The notes under the pieces: model-generated
Seen by the model: only the letters and a program-made list of their open reading frames with translations
The model's database searches: none
Told to the model about the DNA's origin: nothing
Shown here: piece after piece, positions 34,412 to 46,623 of the stretch
Layout of the letters: the number at the start of each line of letters is the position of its first letter
Numbering within the stretch: position 1 is the stretch's first letter
Program-made: the position numbers and the translations under genes
Source of the DNA: Bolinopsis microptera
Lineage: Eukaryota; Ctenophora; Tentaculata; Lobata; Bolinopsidae
Direction: 5' to 3'
DNA length: 64,000 nucleotides
NCBI RefSeq assembly: GCF_026151205.1
Contig: NC_087083.1
Span: 10,910,944-10,974,943 of the forward strand

Positions 34412-36259
34412 TAATTTTTCATTATTTTATATTTGAATCAGACAGTTCATATCCTTCTTTAGCCCGTTTGACTAGCATAAATTAAGTTTGGTACCAAGAC
34501 TGCCAAACAATTTCAATTTCTGAACTAGTATGTAACTAAGTAATTTTAATCTCATAAATATTTAAATCTAAGAATTGGATCACGAGTTCTGATTAAACAA
34601 ATCCTAGTTGTCAATATATATGAACGAGGTAGAGATTAAAACAGGGGAAGTAAAAGTACCTACGTGCGCAGAAAGATGGTTTTATGATTTGTTGAACTGC
34701 TCTCCAACTGAGGTCACCAGATAATTAAACGAAGCTCTATTTAAAGTTCAACTGAAGATAAATGGATAAACAGCGGAAATATGTATATGAATACATCATG
34801 ATTAAAGCGAGGTTGAAAGGTGGACTACCATTTGTAATATGACGCAGGAGAGCCATATTTAAGTTCTATAAACGTATGCGAAATAAACTAAATCCCAGGA
34901 AGGTTATCCTCGTGAGACAAGCTAATTATAACGCCTACTCGCTATTTAAAGGAGAGGGTGCGGATCATTCCCACGAGAGAGAGAGAGCTGCTTAATTCAA
35001 AAGTGGTTTATATGAAGCTTTGAAGGGGTAGTGATTGCTGTGACGCACGTAGAACCCTTTATAGAATCAGTTATATAGGCATGCCTAAGTCGTTTAATCT
35101 CGTATATGCTCTCCAGTTGTGTTCGATTTCGTGACCTTTTTTAGTAAAAATTTGCTCCTTTGTTTCTTTTTGTAATTTGTTCTATTTCAAGTAACTTCGA
35201 TATGATACAAATATACTAAATGTGTAATACAATTGCATGGGCACAGGTTACCAAAAAGTGATGATCAGTTTTTCACATTTAACAAGTTACCATAGTGACT
35301 GAATTATTAAATCTTTGCTTTTTGATCAGTGCATGAAATGTGAATTCAGTTTTTGTAAAGTGTTCAAGATTACCATGATACTATGATATTATACCAAAGT
35401 AGAGGCAGCCTGTATAATATACAACATAGAACAAAGGTTCTTAAAGTAATAAAAGGGTGATAATCTAAAAATATAAAACATGTCGAGGTTTAATCGGGGA
35501 AAGAACTTCTCAAATTATGAAAGCTTTTTTTTCCATATCTGTTTGGTTTCATAGTTCACATGCACATCATTTTCACCAGTTAAAACTATAAGAGTCCCTG
35601 AACACTGCCTCTTTTATCCTGATCTAGTACCACTTTTACCTGTATATTATAAAGCTTTATCCGTTATCATGATATTTGGCCTGAGCAAGGATTTTAAATG
35701 TCGGGCCGCAGAGTCCAGACGTATAAATTGAATCTTTCAATAAATAAAAAAAGTTTTTGAATCAGGAAACAAAGTGTCCAGGGTTGTATGATAAAATTAT
35801 AGTAATACAAAACATCCGTATTATGTAAGCAGTATTTATGATCCGTCTACTTGTAAATCGATAAACGGTTTTTTGCAAATTTGTGCAAGCAGCTCAAATC
35901 TTGTAAAGTTAAAGACTTAGAGATTATCGTCCACGATGATGAAAGCGTAGACCTGAGATTGGCGTGAAATTGGTCTTGAGTTGAGTCCTAGAAAAGGGCT
36001 AACAATAACATAAGGGGTCAGTGAATAAATTTGTGTTTCAAAAATAAGATGATCAATAATATGTATACCTCAACGAGGAGCTGACATAAACTTTCCCAAG
36101 GGTCCAAAATCGTTTAATCTATACTTGACCTAGTATATCAAAATTCAACCATAATTCTGTTTAGTGCTCCAATAGTTTATATGAATGATCCTCCATACTC
36201 ATATAGTAGTAAATTACTCGAAGCTGCGTAGAAGCAGTTAACAGGTATATTTATATAGA

Positions 36260-36583
36260 TGGTTCATATTATGGAATCCGTAAACGATCAGATCGAATGG
36301 GCGCAGCGATAAATGATGCGTTTTGTGACTGGAGGCCGCCCCCACACAAGCAATTAAACAGTCAAGCTTAAACGATCAAGTTGCGTAAAACCTCCTTATA
36401 TAGAGCATATGCAGCAATTGCAGAGGCAAGGGAACAAATAATGACCCACCTCCATAAAAGGCAACAAAAACAATGGTGAATCTGTATCAGGTTCCTTAAA
36501 TAAACGCCGGTCCACTAATACAAGGTGCCATTTCGAGTTTCCATTCTCAGCTTTGTTTTGACTTTTCAGTGGAAACTATATCG
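36260..36583 (+). promoter_or_regulatory. Conserved promoter block and noncoding first exon, unit 3
   Basis: Same block as the other units, with TATATAG at 36397-36403 and donor GTGAGT at 36584. One change lies just before the donor (ATATCG in place of TTTCG context). Confidence 0.65.
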
Positions 36584-37266
36584 GTGAGTTACTAAACATT
36601 TCATTTCATTTTCATAATATTTTCATAGGGAGTTGCCATCTGACAACTGCACCATCATAATTATAGGTTAACCTCATACGTCAGGCATTTATAGCTCTGC
36701 ACTGCTGAGTGCTGCTGCTATGCCTTCTATAATCATAGCTATTTGATCAGAAATTTGGAACTTATAGAAGTGTAAGAGAATATGTCATTTTGTTCCTCAA
36801 TATACACATTAAATATCAGTCTGAGTATTAGACAAAAGAGGACGTCTTTATGACGATTTGAGAAAACTTCAATCTCAATAGATTAGCATAGGTTCGTTCC
36901 TTTTGAAGTTTTAAGTCCTTTGCAGATAGGTGAACCCGACCATGAGTATCTTCGAAATAAAAAAAAAACACTAATTTCAATATTGTTCCAATTGTTACAC
37001 TTAGACCAAAACACTTGGATCAAATAACAAATTAATATGTCTTAAGCGAGTCTACTGAATCGTACGGTAACTAGAAATGTACTCACAACTCATCTAGATA
37101 TAGGTTCATGGGTTAAAGGAATTTGTCTGTTAGTGGTAAATTTACTTAGAACACACGTTTTGGTAAACTGTGCTCTGTCTGGCACTATGAGACTCAAGTA
37201 CCACCTACAGCTATGAACTAGCAGTTGTTCTGTATACATTCTGTTTAAAAGCTGTAAATTACTGTC

Positions 37267-39155
37267 ATGTCATCAGTGATGGAGTTTTATAACACAACCT
37301 CGGATCATTTTTTAACTGGGCTGTAAGTATTATCGATTAATTTAAACGTTTCAAAAATGTAAAAAGATTCTCGGTAAATTATAGAGCTATAGAGGATAAT
37401 TATAAAGAAGCATGAGTTTCAGTTAATTCTATTACACTAACAAAATATGATAAATGTGCTATTCATCAAAAAGAGTTTTCTAATCAACATTATTTTTCAG
37501 GATCCTGTCCCTTCTTGCACTTTACATTTTACACAAAGTAATGTACTGTGGTTATTACAATTCCTGTTACCTTGGAAACCAGGCCCCTCTTCCACACCTT
37601 GAACACCGACAAATAGCTCAGGTGTTTAACTACTCCGCTTACGATACAAACAGCTACTGCAAAAAAGAGGTTTTTAGATTTACCATATTATTTCTATTGT
37701 GGAAATATTCAAATTAGATTCACCATACATGAAAAATACTATGTGGTTCTTTATATCGTTAATCTGTTAATGACATAGTTCATATTTTTTCAGATGACGT
37801 CCGAGGCAAACTACATAAGCAGCTGTCAGGCGATGTATTCAGCACCAAGCAGTAACACTGATCCAAATGAACAGTACGATTACATCAATTCTGTGAACCC
37901 TGATATCAAGAGGAGTCCAACTCGGAGCAACGATATGATCCGATCACCAATAAGAAAGAAGCCATACATTGAGATTCAAAAGAAAGACTTCATTGCTCCT
38001 CAAGGATGTGTTCTAAGCCCCGATGCAATGACTAATAATAGTCAATACGAGAAGAAAGAGAGTCCCTCCAGTAGTCCAACACTTCAAAAAACACCTCTTA
38101 CTCTGGCTGACTGTAAGATATGCATATTTCATTAATTTCTTAACTAATTAGACAAATTAAACTTTTGACTTTTGTCCAACCGAATAAAGCAAATACTTGG
38201 TATATTCCCAGAAAACTTTACTGGTAGGCCTAACTTCGGAAGTAAAAGAAATAAAAAGTTCTGGTTTTCAACAGAATGTTCGTCTCGTAAAACTAAAGTT
38301 AGCTCCCCAGGTGCACAATTTGGGACAGCGTAGATTTTGAATTATTCTGAAAAGTATGATTTTGGGCCAAATAAAAGATCGCAGCTTTTTAACTTTGCAA
38401 ATTAATGTGGTTGCCATGACCCCATGGCTGAATTCAGATTGTAATTCACGCGTGCGATCAGTGAACTTTACGTAACGCGCGCTGACACGCGTGCTATCGA
38501 AAAATTACCACCTCTAGTAACACTGCCAGCCGGTAACTTTTGCTGGGTTATCTAACATGATCTCCAATTTAGTAATTCACTTTTACTTTCAGTGCTATTG
38601 TCGGGTGAGATTCCTTTCTCCCCAATAGAAAGACCAAATACTGAAGCTGCCAGGATTTTTTACAGTGCACCCAATACTCCACCTATACTTCCAGTTGGTA
38701 AGGTTAACAAGAAATGCGGCCGCTTTTCTTTTGTGGATGGCCGCTCAATTTCCCGATCCGTGATGGCGTATTTATCATATTCCATACAACCTGGGGACGG
38801 CCCAGTCTTTACTGTTTATATAAACATGCAAATATGGCGAAGTGACATGCCGACTGCCGAGCGCCGCCCAGTTAATATAATTCTATATTGAATTTGAAAA
38901 TCGTGTATACTTCTATGTAACCATATGTTTATTGTTTATGCAACCTGACACGGATCTGTGCAAAATAGTAATACTAACTCAAAATAATAATAATATGCTA
39001 TCAATTAGTGCCTAGTGGGATACGTACATGATGAAATGAATAATGTACTTGGTTGGTTCAGCGCCGCGCGCCAACAATTATATAATTCAGATTATCACGC
39101 AAAATAACTTTGCGCAGGTAGTCACGTGGGCGATAACAGTGCTCGCAGGCACGTA

Positions 39156-39186
<31 letters not shown>

Positions 39187-39912
39187 TCGGTCGCAAAGCT
39201 ACCATATACAAAAAAAACCTCGATCGCTAACCCTTGTCCTTGACTCTTTTGTGCCTTCGGCACGAGTCATGGATCGGGAAAAAATGTGTGGCAAATTCTT
39301 CATTTATAAACACATGTAAATCTTAAAGACAATACATTGATACACCTGTGCAAAATGTGAAAATATATAACAAGATTCGTTCCATCAGCGTTATATAAGT
39401 ATATCCATACATTGCTGAAAGTTTGTAGATTTTAATCCTCCACAATCCCTCAGATCCACAAAGTTGGAGTGTAGCAGAAGTGATGTTGTGGCTAAGATGG
39501 TGCTCCAGGAAATACGAGATTCAGAACATTGATCCGCATATGTTCGGGTTTAATGGAAAAGCAGTGTGTCTACTGACCAAGTCTATGTTTAGATACCGAG
39601 TACCAGCTGGAAAAGGAGCCCTTATTCTCTACATGGTTAGCAATTCTTTTATTACTTTTTAAAATTTATTGAAATTTGTGGGGGTGGGGACGGGGGGAGG
39701 GAGGGCGACCAAGGAACAAGGACAACGAGTGAGTGAATTTTACCCTCAAAAATGCTTTTAATTAGATAATATATATTAAACCATATTTTCCACAGGAGAT
39801 CAAGAACAGGAAGAAACACGCTCAAGTACAAAAAGAGGCGAACGAACTGAGGCATCGCAGAAGAGAGGAGGAACTTAGAAGAGAAAAGGGACGACAGAAC
39901 TCGGTCGAATGA
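37267..39912 (+). CDS. PNT-domain (TEL/Yan-like) protein with anchor-like segment, copy 3
   Basis: Exons: ~37277-37322 (ATG 37267 or 37279), 37501-37669, 37794-38112, 38593-38697, 39454-39635, 39796-39912 (TGA). Up to 315 aa. The acceptor used by the other copies just before the first coding exon (TTACAG) reads TTACTG at 37259-37264. An AG at 37275-37276, conserved in all copies, would still deliver the second ATG in frame. The exon at 37794 is two codons shorter than in copy 2, by in-frame loss. The PNT domain carries VPAGKG where the others have VPTGKG. The intron before it is enlarged by an insertion (38708-39281), but both its splice sites are intact. Confidence 0.78.
38708..39281. mobile_element. 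~574-bp insertion in the PNT intron of unit 3
   Basis: The other units read GGTTAAATATGTGTGG. Unit 3 has GGTTAA, then 574 extra bases, then AAATGTGTGG. Inverted pieces TTCCCGATCC (~38751) and GGATCGGGAA (39271-39280) lie near the ends. A hairpin-prone GTGCCTTCGGCAC sits near the right end, and an (ACGC)n microsatellite lies at about 39149-39186. No transposase. The exact target duplication is not clear, so the class is left open. Confidence 0.65.
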
Positions 39913-40498
39913 CTGAATTAAACTTAGTGTGACGGCATGCTGATTGCTGATATCATGGCAATTTAATAAGACATTTGAGAGAATCATATGAAGCTCAAGT
40001 GATTGATACTGGTAGTCTTATAAAAGTATAGACAGTTTGAGTTTATATACAGAGTGGAACTAGTATTGTACTGTCATATTTGCTTGGGTTGACATCATTT
40101 AATATCCTAACTCTTGACGGTTCAGTAAATTCTGAATACGACGTAAATAGTTATTTATCAAAGGTTTTACTGAAAAAGTAAGGATTTGCCGGGGTGATTA
40201 GCTGTTAATTTAAGTTCTAAAATATTTTAAAGTGTGTTGAATCACATTAATGAGAAATTATTGAATTATATGAGTATATATTGTGCCATGCTGAGACGCT
40301 GCATATGCTGACTTATTATACTGGTAGAAACAATTCAACATTATTTTGATAACTTCACGTTTTGTAATTTCACTTAGTTTTGATATGATGCTAAAAGGTC
40401 CAACTGCAAAAAAAGAATTAAAGTGACCCTGTAAGATGGTCATCCAAGAAAAAATTCAGTCAAAACAGTGAAATTTGGGTCGCGGAAAACTTAAATTC

Positions 40499-40534
40499 GA
40501 ATATGTCCTACCGGTTAACCGGTAGGGCATATTC
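40499..40534. repeat. 36-nt palindrome between converging genes, unit 3
   Basis: Identical in layout and nearly in sequence to the palindrome of unit 2, core CTACCGGTTAACCGGTAG. Confidence 0.8.
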
Positions 40535-40541
40535 AAAATTT

Positions 40542-40889
40542 TCATTGCATCAAAGTTTTCTCAGGATATACTGCTTTCAGTACCTTGATGGTAACTTGAG
40601 TCACTCTCACCGACATCACTGATTGGTCACTAGTCAAAATTTCATTCAAAACCTCCAAATTTTGGTGAAGGGGACGGCAGAAAAGCTCTTCTTCAAAAAT
40701 CTTCCAAAATCTCTTTTTATATTCTGATGATTTTCCGTTAATTAAAGCTTTCTTTGGGAATAACACTAAGAGTAGCTCAATTGTGTCTTTTGCCATCCTC
40801 AGTGACCTTGTAAGATGGTCATTCAAGAAAAATTCAGTCAAAACAGTGAAATGTGCAGGTTGCAGAAAGCTGAAATTCGAACTGGTCAT
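40542..40889 (-). CDS. Hypothetical 115-aa ORF of the tandem unit, copy in unit 3
   Basis: Continuous frame homologous to the ORF in unit 2 and the split one in unit 1. The uninterrupted ATCCTCAG at 40795-40802 is the empty transposon site. Function unknown; see the unit 2 entry for features and doubts. Confidence 0.4.
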   Translation of the reverse strand: MTSSNFSFLQPAHFTVLTEFFLNDHLTRSLRMAKDTIELLLVLFPKKALINGKSSEYKKRFWKIFEEELFCRPLHQNLEVLNEILTSDQSVMSVRVTQVTIKVLKAVYPEKTLMQ

Positions 40890-42725
40890 TAATTTTTCTT
40901 TATTTTATATTTGAATCGGACAGTTCATATCCTTCTTTAGCCCGTTTGACTAGCATAAATTAAGTTTGGCACCAAGACTTCCAAACAATTTCAATTTCTG
41001 AACTAGTATGTAACTAAGTAATTTTAATCTCATAAATATTTAAATCTAAGAATTGGATCACGAGTTCTGATTCAACAAATCCTAGTTGTCAATATATCTG
41101 AACGAGGTAGAGATTAAAACAGGGGAAGTAAAAGTACCTACGTCAATAGTGGGCAGAAAGATGGTTTTATGATTTGTTGAACTGCTCTCCATCTGAGGTC
41201 ACCAGATAATTAAACGAAGCTCTATTTAAAGTTCAACTGAAGATAAGTGGATAAACAGCTGAAATATATATTTTAATACATCCTGATTAAAGCGAGGTTG
41301 AAAGGTAGAATACGATTTTTAATATGACGCATGAGAGCCATATTTAAGTTCTATAAACGTATGCGACATAAACTAAATCCCAGAAAGGTTATCCTCGTGA
41401 GACAAGCTAATTATAACGCCTACTCGCTATTTAAAGGAGAGGGTGCGGATCATTCCCACGAGAGGGAGAGCGTGAGCTGCTAAATTCAAAAGTGGTTTAT
41501 ATGAAGCTTTGAAGGGGTAATGATTGCTGTGACGCACGTAGAACCCTTTATAGAATCAGTTATATAGGCATGCCTAAGTCGTTTAATCTCGTATATGCTC
41601 TCCAGTTGTGTTCGATTTCGTGACCTTTTTTAGTAAAAATTTGCTCCTTCGTTTCTTTTTGTAATTTGTTCTATTTCAAGTAACTTTGGTATGATATAGA
41701 TATACTAAATGTGTAATACAATGGCATGGGCACAGGTTACCAAAAAGTGATAATCAGTTTTTCACATTTAACAAGTTACCATAGTGATTGAATTATGAAA
41801 TCTTTGCCTTTTGATCAGTGCATGAAATGTGGATTCAGTTTTTGTAAAGTGTTCAAGATTACCATGATACTATGATATTATACCAAAGTAGAGGCAGTCT
41901 GTCTATTAAACAACACAGAACAAAGGTTCTTTAAGTAATAAAAGGGTGATAATCTAAAAATATAAAACATGTCGAGGTTTAATCGGGGAAAGAACTTCTC
42001 AAATTATGAAAGCTTATTATTTTTTCATATTTGTTTGGTTTCGTAGTTCACTTCATTTTCACCAGTTAAAACTATTGCAGTCCATGCACACTGTCTATTT
42101 TATCCTGATCTGGTACCACTTTTACCTTTATACCTTTATAGTATAAAGCTTTATCCGTTATCATGATATTTGGCCTGAGTAAAGAGTTCAGTTGTTATTC
42201 TCTATGCCTAATTCAATCCTTCAATAAAACAAAACATTTATTGTATCAGGAAACAAAGTGTCCAAGGTTGTAAAAGAATAATACTAAATACATGAAAGCG
42301 GTACTATTTATGATCCATCGACTCATCTACTTGTTAATAGATAAGCGGTTTATGCAAATTTGTGCAAGCAGCTCAAATTTTATAATGTTAAAGACTTAGA
42401 GATTATCGTCCACGATGATGAATGCGTAGACCTGAGATTTGCGGGAAATTGGTCCTGAGCTGAGTCCTAGAAAAGGGCTAACAATAATATAAGGGGTCAG
42501 TGAATAAGGGGTGAAAAATTGGTGTTTTTAAAATAAGATTATCAATAATTATAATATGTATACCTCAACGAGGAGCTGACATAAATTTTCCCAAGGGTCC
42601 AAAATCGTTTAATCTATTCTTGACCTAGTATATCAAAATTCAACCATAATTCTGTTTAGTGTTCCCACAGTTTATATGAACGATCCTCCATACTCATATA
42701 ATATTAAAGAGGTATATTTATATAG

Positions 42726-43040
42726 ATGGAATCCGTAAACGATCAGATCAAATAGGCGCAGCAATAAATGATGCGTTTTGTGACTGGAGGCCGCCCCCAC
42801 ACAAGCAATTAATCAGTCAAGCTTTTAAACGATCAAGTTGCGTAAAACCTCCTTATATAGAGCATATGCAGCAATTGCAGAGGCAAGGGAACAAATAATG
42901 ACCCACCTCCATAAAAGGCAACAAAAACAATGGTGAATCTGTATCAGATTCCTTAAATAAACGCCGGTCCACTAATACAAGGTGCCATTTCGAGTTTCCA
43001 TTCTCAGCTTTGTTTTGACTTTTCAGTGGAAACTATTTCG
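42726..43040 (+). promoter_or_regulatory. Conserved promoter block and noncoding first exon, unit 4
   Basis: TATATAG at 42854-42860, GC-box-like GGCCGCCCCCACAC and donor GTGAGT at 43041. Only a handful of differences from unit 1 over ~290 bp, although the 500 bp upstream are much more diverged between the same two units. This points to constraint on the block. Confidence 0.65.
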
Positions 43041-43539
43041 GTGAGTTACTCAACATTTCATTTCATTTTCATATATATCCAGCCTGTCTCAAGGGGATTT
43101 ACCATCTGACAACTGCACCATCATAATTATTATAGGTTAACCTCATACGTCATGCATTTAGCTCTGCACTGCTGAGTGCTGCTGCTATGCCTTCCATAAT
43201 CATAGCTATTTGATCGGAAATTTGGAATTTATATAAAAGCGCAATGGGAATATGTCATTTTGTTCCTCAATATACACATTAAATATCATTCCGAGTGTGG
43301 AATAAAAAACAGACGTCGTTATGGTGATTTTGAGAACACTTCAATCAATAGATTAGCCTAAGTTCGTTCCTTTTAAGTCATCTGCAGATAATTGGACTGG
43401 GCCAGGATCTTCGGAATTGAAAAATAAATAAATTCAATATTGAGCCAATTGTTACACTTGGACCAAAACACTTGGATAAAATAACAAAGTATTCTGTCTG
43501 TTATTGGAGTTTACTGAATCATATGGTTACTGCACTCGT

Positions 43540-43655
43540 TTGTAGTGCGATGCGTTACTGTGCCGCGCCGCGCACTCAATAAGGCTTCTGGCTAGATCGG
43601 CGAGATGCGCTACTGTGCCGCGCCGAGCTGCCATGAATTGACATCGTTAATTAAA
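43540..43655. mobile_element. 116-bp insertion with 8-bp target duplication, unit 4 intron
   Basis: GCACTCGT occurs on both sides (43532-43539 and 43656-43663), whereas unit 2 has it once (ACTGCACTCGTCAAC). The insert is GC-rich. It contains two copies of a GATGCG(T/C)TACTGTGCCGCGCCG segment, an internal direct repeat, and has no terminal inverted repeat. The class is unknown; it could be a deleted hAT derivative or a small retroposon. Confidence 0.7.
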
Positions 43656-43852
43656 GCACTCGTCAACTCATCTAGATATAAGTTCATGGGGTAAAGGGAC
43701 GTGTCCGTTGGTGGTAAATTTACTTAGAACACACGTTTTGGTAACCCTTGCTCTGTCTGTCACTATGAGAGTATGAGACTCAAATGCCACCTACAGCAAT
43801 TAACTAGCAGTTGTTCTTTAAATATTCTGTTTAAAAGCTGTAAATTACAGTC

Positions 43853-46623
43853 ATGTCATCAGTGATGGAGTTTTATAACACAACCTCGGATCATTTTTTA
43901 ACTGGGCTGTAAGTATTATCGATTAATTTAAACGATTGAAAAATGTAAAAAGATTCTCGGTAAATAGAGTTATAGAGTATAAAGAAACAGTTTCATTTAG
44001 CTCTATTACACTAACAAAATATGATATATTATGTGCTATTAATCAAAAAGAGTGCTCTAATCAATATTATTTTTCAGGATCCTGTCCCTTCTTGCACTTT
44101 ACATTTTACACAAAGTAATGTACTGTGGTTATTACAATTCCTGTTACCTTGGAAACCAGGCCCCTCTTCCACACCTTGAACACCGACAAATAGCTCAGGT
44201 GTTTAACTACTCCGCTTACGAAACAAACAGCTACTGCAAAAAAGAGGTTTTTAGATATATTATATTTCTATTGTGGAAGTATTTAAATTGGATTCACCAT
44301 GCGTGTAAAATCTTATGAGGTTTTTAATATCGTTAATCCGTTAATGATATAGTTCATATTTTTTCAGATGACGTCCGAGGCAAACTACATGAGCAGCAGC
44401 TGTCAGGCGATGGATTCAGCACCAAGCAGTAGCACTGATCCAAATGAGCAGTACGATTACATCAATACTGTGAACCCTGATATCAAGAGGAGTCCAACTC
44501 GGAGCATCGATATGATCCGATCACCAATAAGAAAGAAGCCATACATTGAGATTCAAAAGAAAGACTTCATTGCTCCACAAGGATGTGTTCTAAGCCCCGA
44601 CGCAATGACTAAGAATAGTCAATACGAGAAAAAAGAGAGTCCCTCCAATATTCCAACACTTCAAAAAACACCTCTTACACTGGCTGATTGTAAGATATGC
44701 AATATTTTATTAATTTCTTAACTAATTAGACAAATTAAACTTTTGACTTTTGTCCAACCAAATAAAGCAAATACTTGGTATATTCTTATATTCCCAGAAA
44801 ACTTTAATGGTAGGGGCCTAACTTCGGAAGTAAAAGAATTAGATAGTTTTGGTTTTCAACAGAATGTTCGTCTCGTAAAACTAAAGTTAGCTCCCCAGGA
44901 GAACAATTTGGGACAACGTAGATTTTGAATTATCCTGAAAAGTATGATTTTGGGCCAAACAAAAGATCGCAGCTTTTTAACTTTGCAATTAATAAATGTG
45001 GTTGCCATGACTCCATGGCTGAATTCAGATTGTAATTCACGCGTGCGATCAGTGAAATTTACGTCACGCGCGCTGACACGCGTGCTATCGAAAAATTACC
45101 ACCTCTAGTAACACTGCCAGCCGGTAACTTTTGCTGGGTTATCTAACATGATCTCCAATTTAGTAATTCACTTTTACTTTCAGTGCTATTGTCGGGTGAG
45201 ATCCCTTTCTCCCCAATTGAAAGACCAAATACTGAAGCTGCCAGGATTTTCTACAGTGCACCTAATACACCACCTATACTTCCAGTTGGTAAGGTTAAAT
45301 ATGTGTAGCAACCTTCATATATATTATGAACACATGTCAATCGTAATGACAACATATTGATAAGCATGCAAAATGTGAAAATGTATAACAAGATTCGTTC
45401 CATCAGCATTATATAAAGATATAAGTATATCCATACATTGATGAACGAATTGTAGATTTTAATCCCTCACAATCCATCAGATCCACAAAGCTGGAGTGTA
45501 GCAGAAGTGATGTTTTGGCTAAGATGGTGCTCCAGGAAATACGAGATTCAGAACATTGATCCGCATATGTTTGGGTTTAATGGAAAAGCAGTGTGTCTAC
45601 TGACCAAGGCTATGTTTAGATACCGAGTGCCAACTGGAAAAGGAGCCCTTATTCTCTACATGGTTAGCAATTCTTTTATAAATTTTTTAAATTTATTGAG
45701 TATTGTGGGGGACGGGGGGGAGGGCGACCAAGGAACATGAAGGACAACGAGTTAGTGCATTTTAGCCTCAAAAATGCTTTTAATAAGATAATATATATTG
45801 AACCATATAGGGGGAAAGACGGCCAAGAAAGGTGTGCATTTATGTACTTACTCTCGACATCAACATCTCGATGAATAACTCCGGACACGTCGCCACCAAG
45901 CTTTACAACAAACTTGATGACTTCAACTTTCCTGTGGTCATGTACACCTTTCCTAACAGTAATATTTCCTCTTCTGTTGGTTATAATGTTTTTTACGGTC
46001 AGGTCCTTCGTTACTCTTCCATTATCTCTGACCTTGATTCTTTTCTGTGTTCTACCAACACCATTTATAGGACACTTCTTTCAAGATGTTATAATGACAG
46101 ACTCCTGAAGAGTAAATTCAGAAAGCTTCTGAAAGACCGACCTAGTATTCTGTACAAATACAGTATACTTGATGTCAGCGACATCCTTGACATCACATTT
46201 AACGTGAACAGGTGATCACTGACGAGTGATTGCTAGGGGGTCTTGGCACATTAAACCGGTACAGGTATTAAACCCCCGAAACCGGTGTGCCAAGTCATCT
46301 GCTGATGATGTTCACATAACATTATTTCCTCTCTCCTTTATTCCTTCCGTCTTTTCTTAAACTTACAGTTCAGTTACTTTATTTCACCAGGTCTACCTAA
46401 GGATCAATTATTCTTTGGTGGGGTTTCACTTCTGGTATTGGCTTCATTCCCGTTCCTTTTCCTTATTCTTTATACTTATTTTTTATATAGTTTAATGAGA
46501 TTATTGTTTTAACCTTAAAAAATTTCTCGATAAGATATATTCAATCATCTAATAAATCATATTTTTCTGTATGAGATTAAGAACAGGAAGAAACACGCTA
46601 AAGTACAGAAAGAGGCGAACTAG
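43853..46623 (+). CDS. PNT-domain (TEL/Yan-like) protein, copy 4, damaged 3' end
   Basis: Exons: 43851-43908, 44078-44246, 44368-44689, 45184-45288, 45481-45662, then a defective last exon at 46573-46689. The anchor-like segment, linker and PNT domain are intact (one change, MFWLRW for MLWLRW). In the last intron a 749-bp retroelement fragment lies ~15 bp before the exon. The acceptor reads CTGTATGAG where the others have CCGCAGGAG, so the normal AG is lost. A shifted AG at 46574-46575 would keep the frame minus one Glu. The exon then has TAG at 46621-46623 where copy 1 has GGG, removing the last ~22 residues of the basic tail. Copy 4 may be a dying gene or a natural tail-less variant of about 293 aa. 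Confidence 0.7.
45809..46557 (+). mobile_element. 5'-truncated retroelement inserted beside the last exon of copy 4
   Basis: The other copies read GAACCATATTTTCC at this place. Here GAACCATAT is followed by 749 extra bases before CATATTTTTCTG, so a CATAT duplication is possible. The 3' end is AT-rich without a clear poly(A). The insert encodes the C-terminal end of a retroelement polyprotein (see the next entry). 5' truncation suggests insertion by target-primed reverse transcription. Confidence 0.8.
45832..46215 (+). pseudogene. Retroelement protein, C-terminal fragment
   Basis: A 127-codon frame ending in TGA. The words TKLYNKLDDFNFPVV and SNISSSVGYNVFYGQVLRYS match a widespread region found in invertebrate reverse-transcriptase proteins after the catalytic domain (usually written TKLYDKRDDFNFPIV, then YGVYISQLIRYSR). 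The RT catalytic core itself is not in the window, so the fragment is non-functional. Same orientation as the host gene. Confidence 0.75.

Larger units (their letters stand above)
28903..34799 (+). repeat. Tandem array unit 2 (PNT gene unit)
   Basis: 5.9 kb from anchor to anchor and the least interrupted unit. It has the same order of parts as unit 1 and no large insertion. It is the best reference for the ancestral unit. Confidence 0.9.
34800..41284 (+). repeat. Tandem array unit 3 (PNT gene unit)
   Basis: Same layout as unit 2, plus a ~574-bp insertion in the intron before the PNT exon. Its first ~1.5 kb matches unit 1 more closely than unit 2 (for example GATATGATACAAATATAC and the GACTGAATTATTAAAT variant). 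This suggests gene conversion or a complex duplication order. Confidence 0.9.

Noticed and set aside
38592-38891. 99-codon ORF as a separate gene
   Set aside because: It is exon 4 of PNT copy 3 reading through its donor into the intronic insertion.
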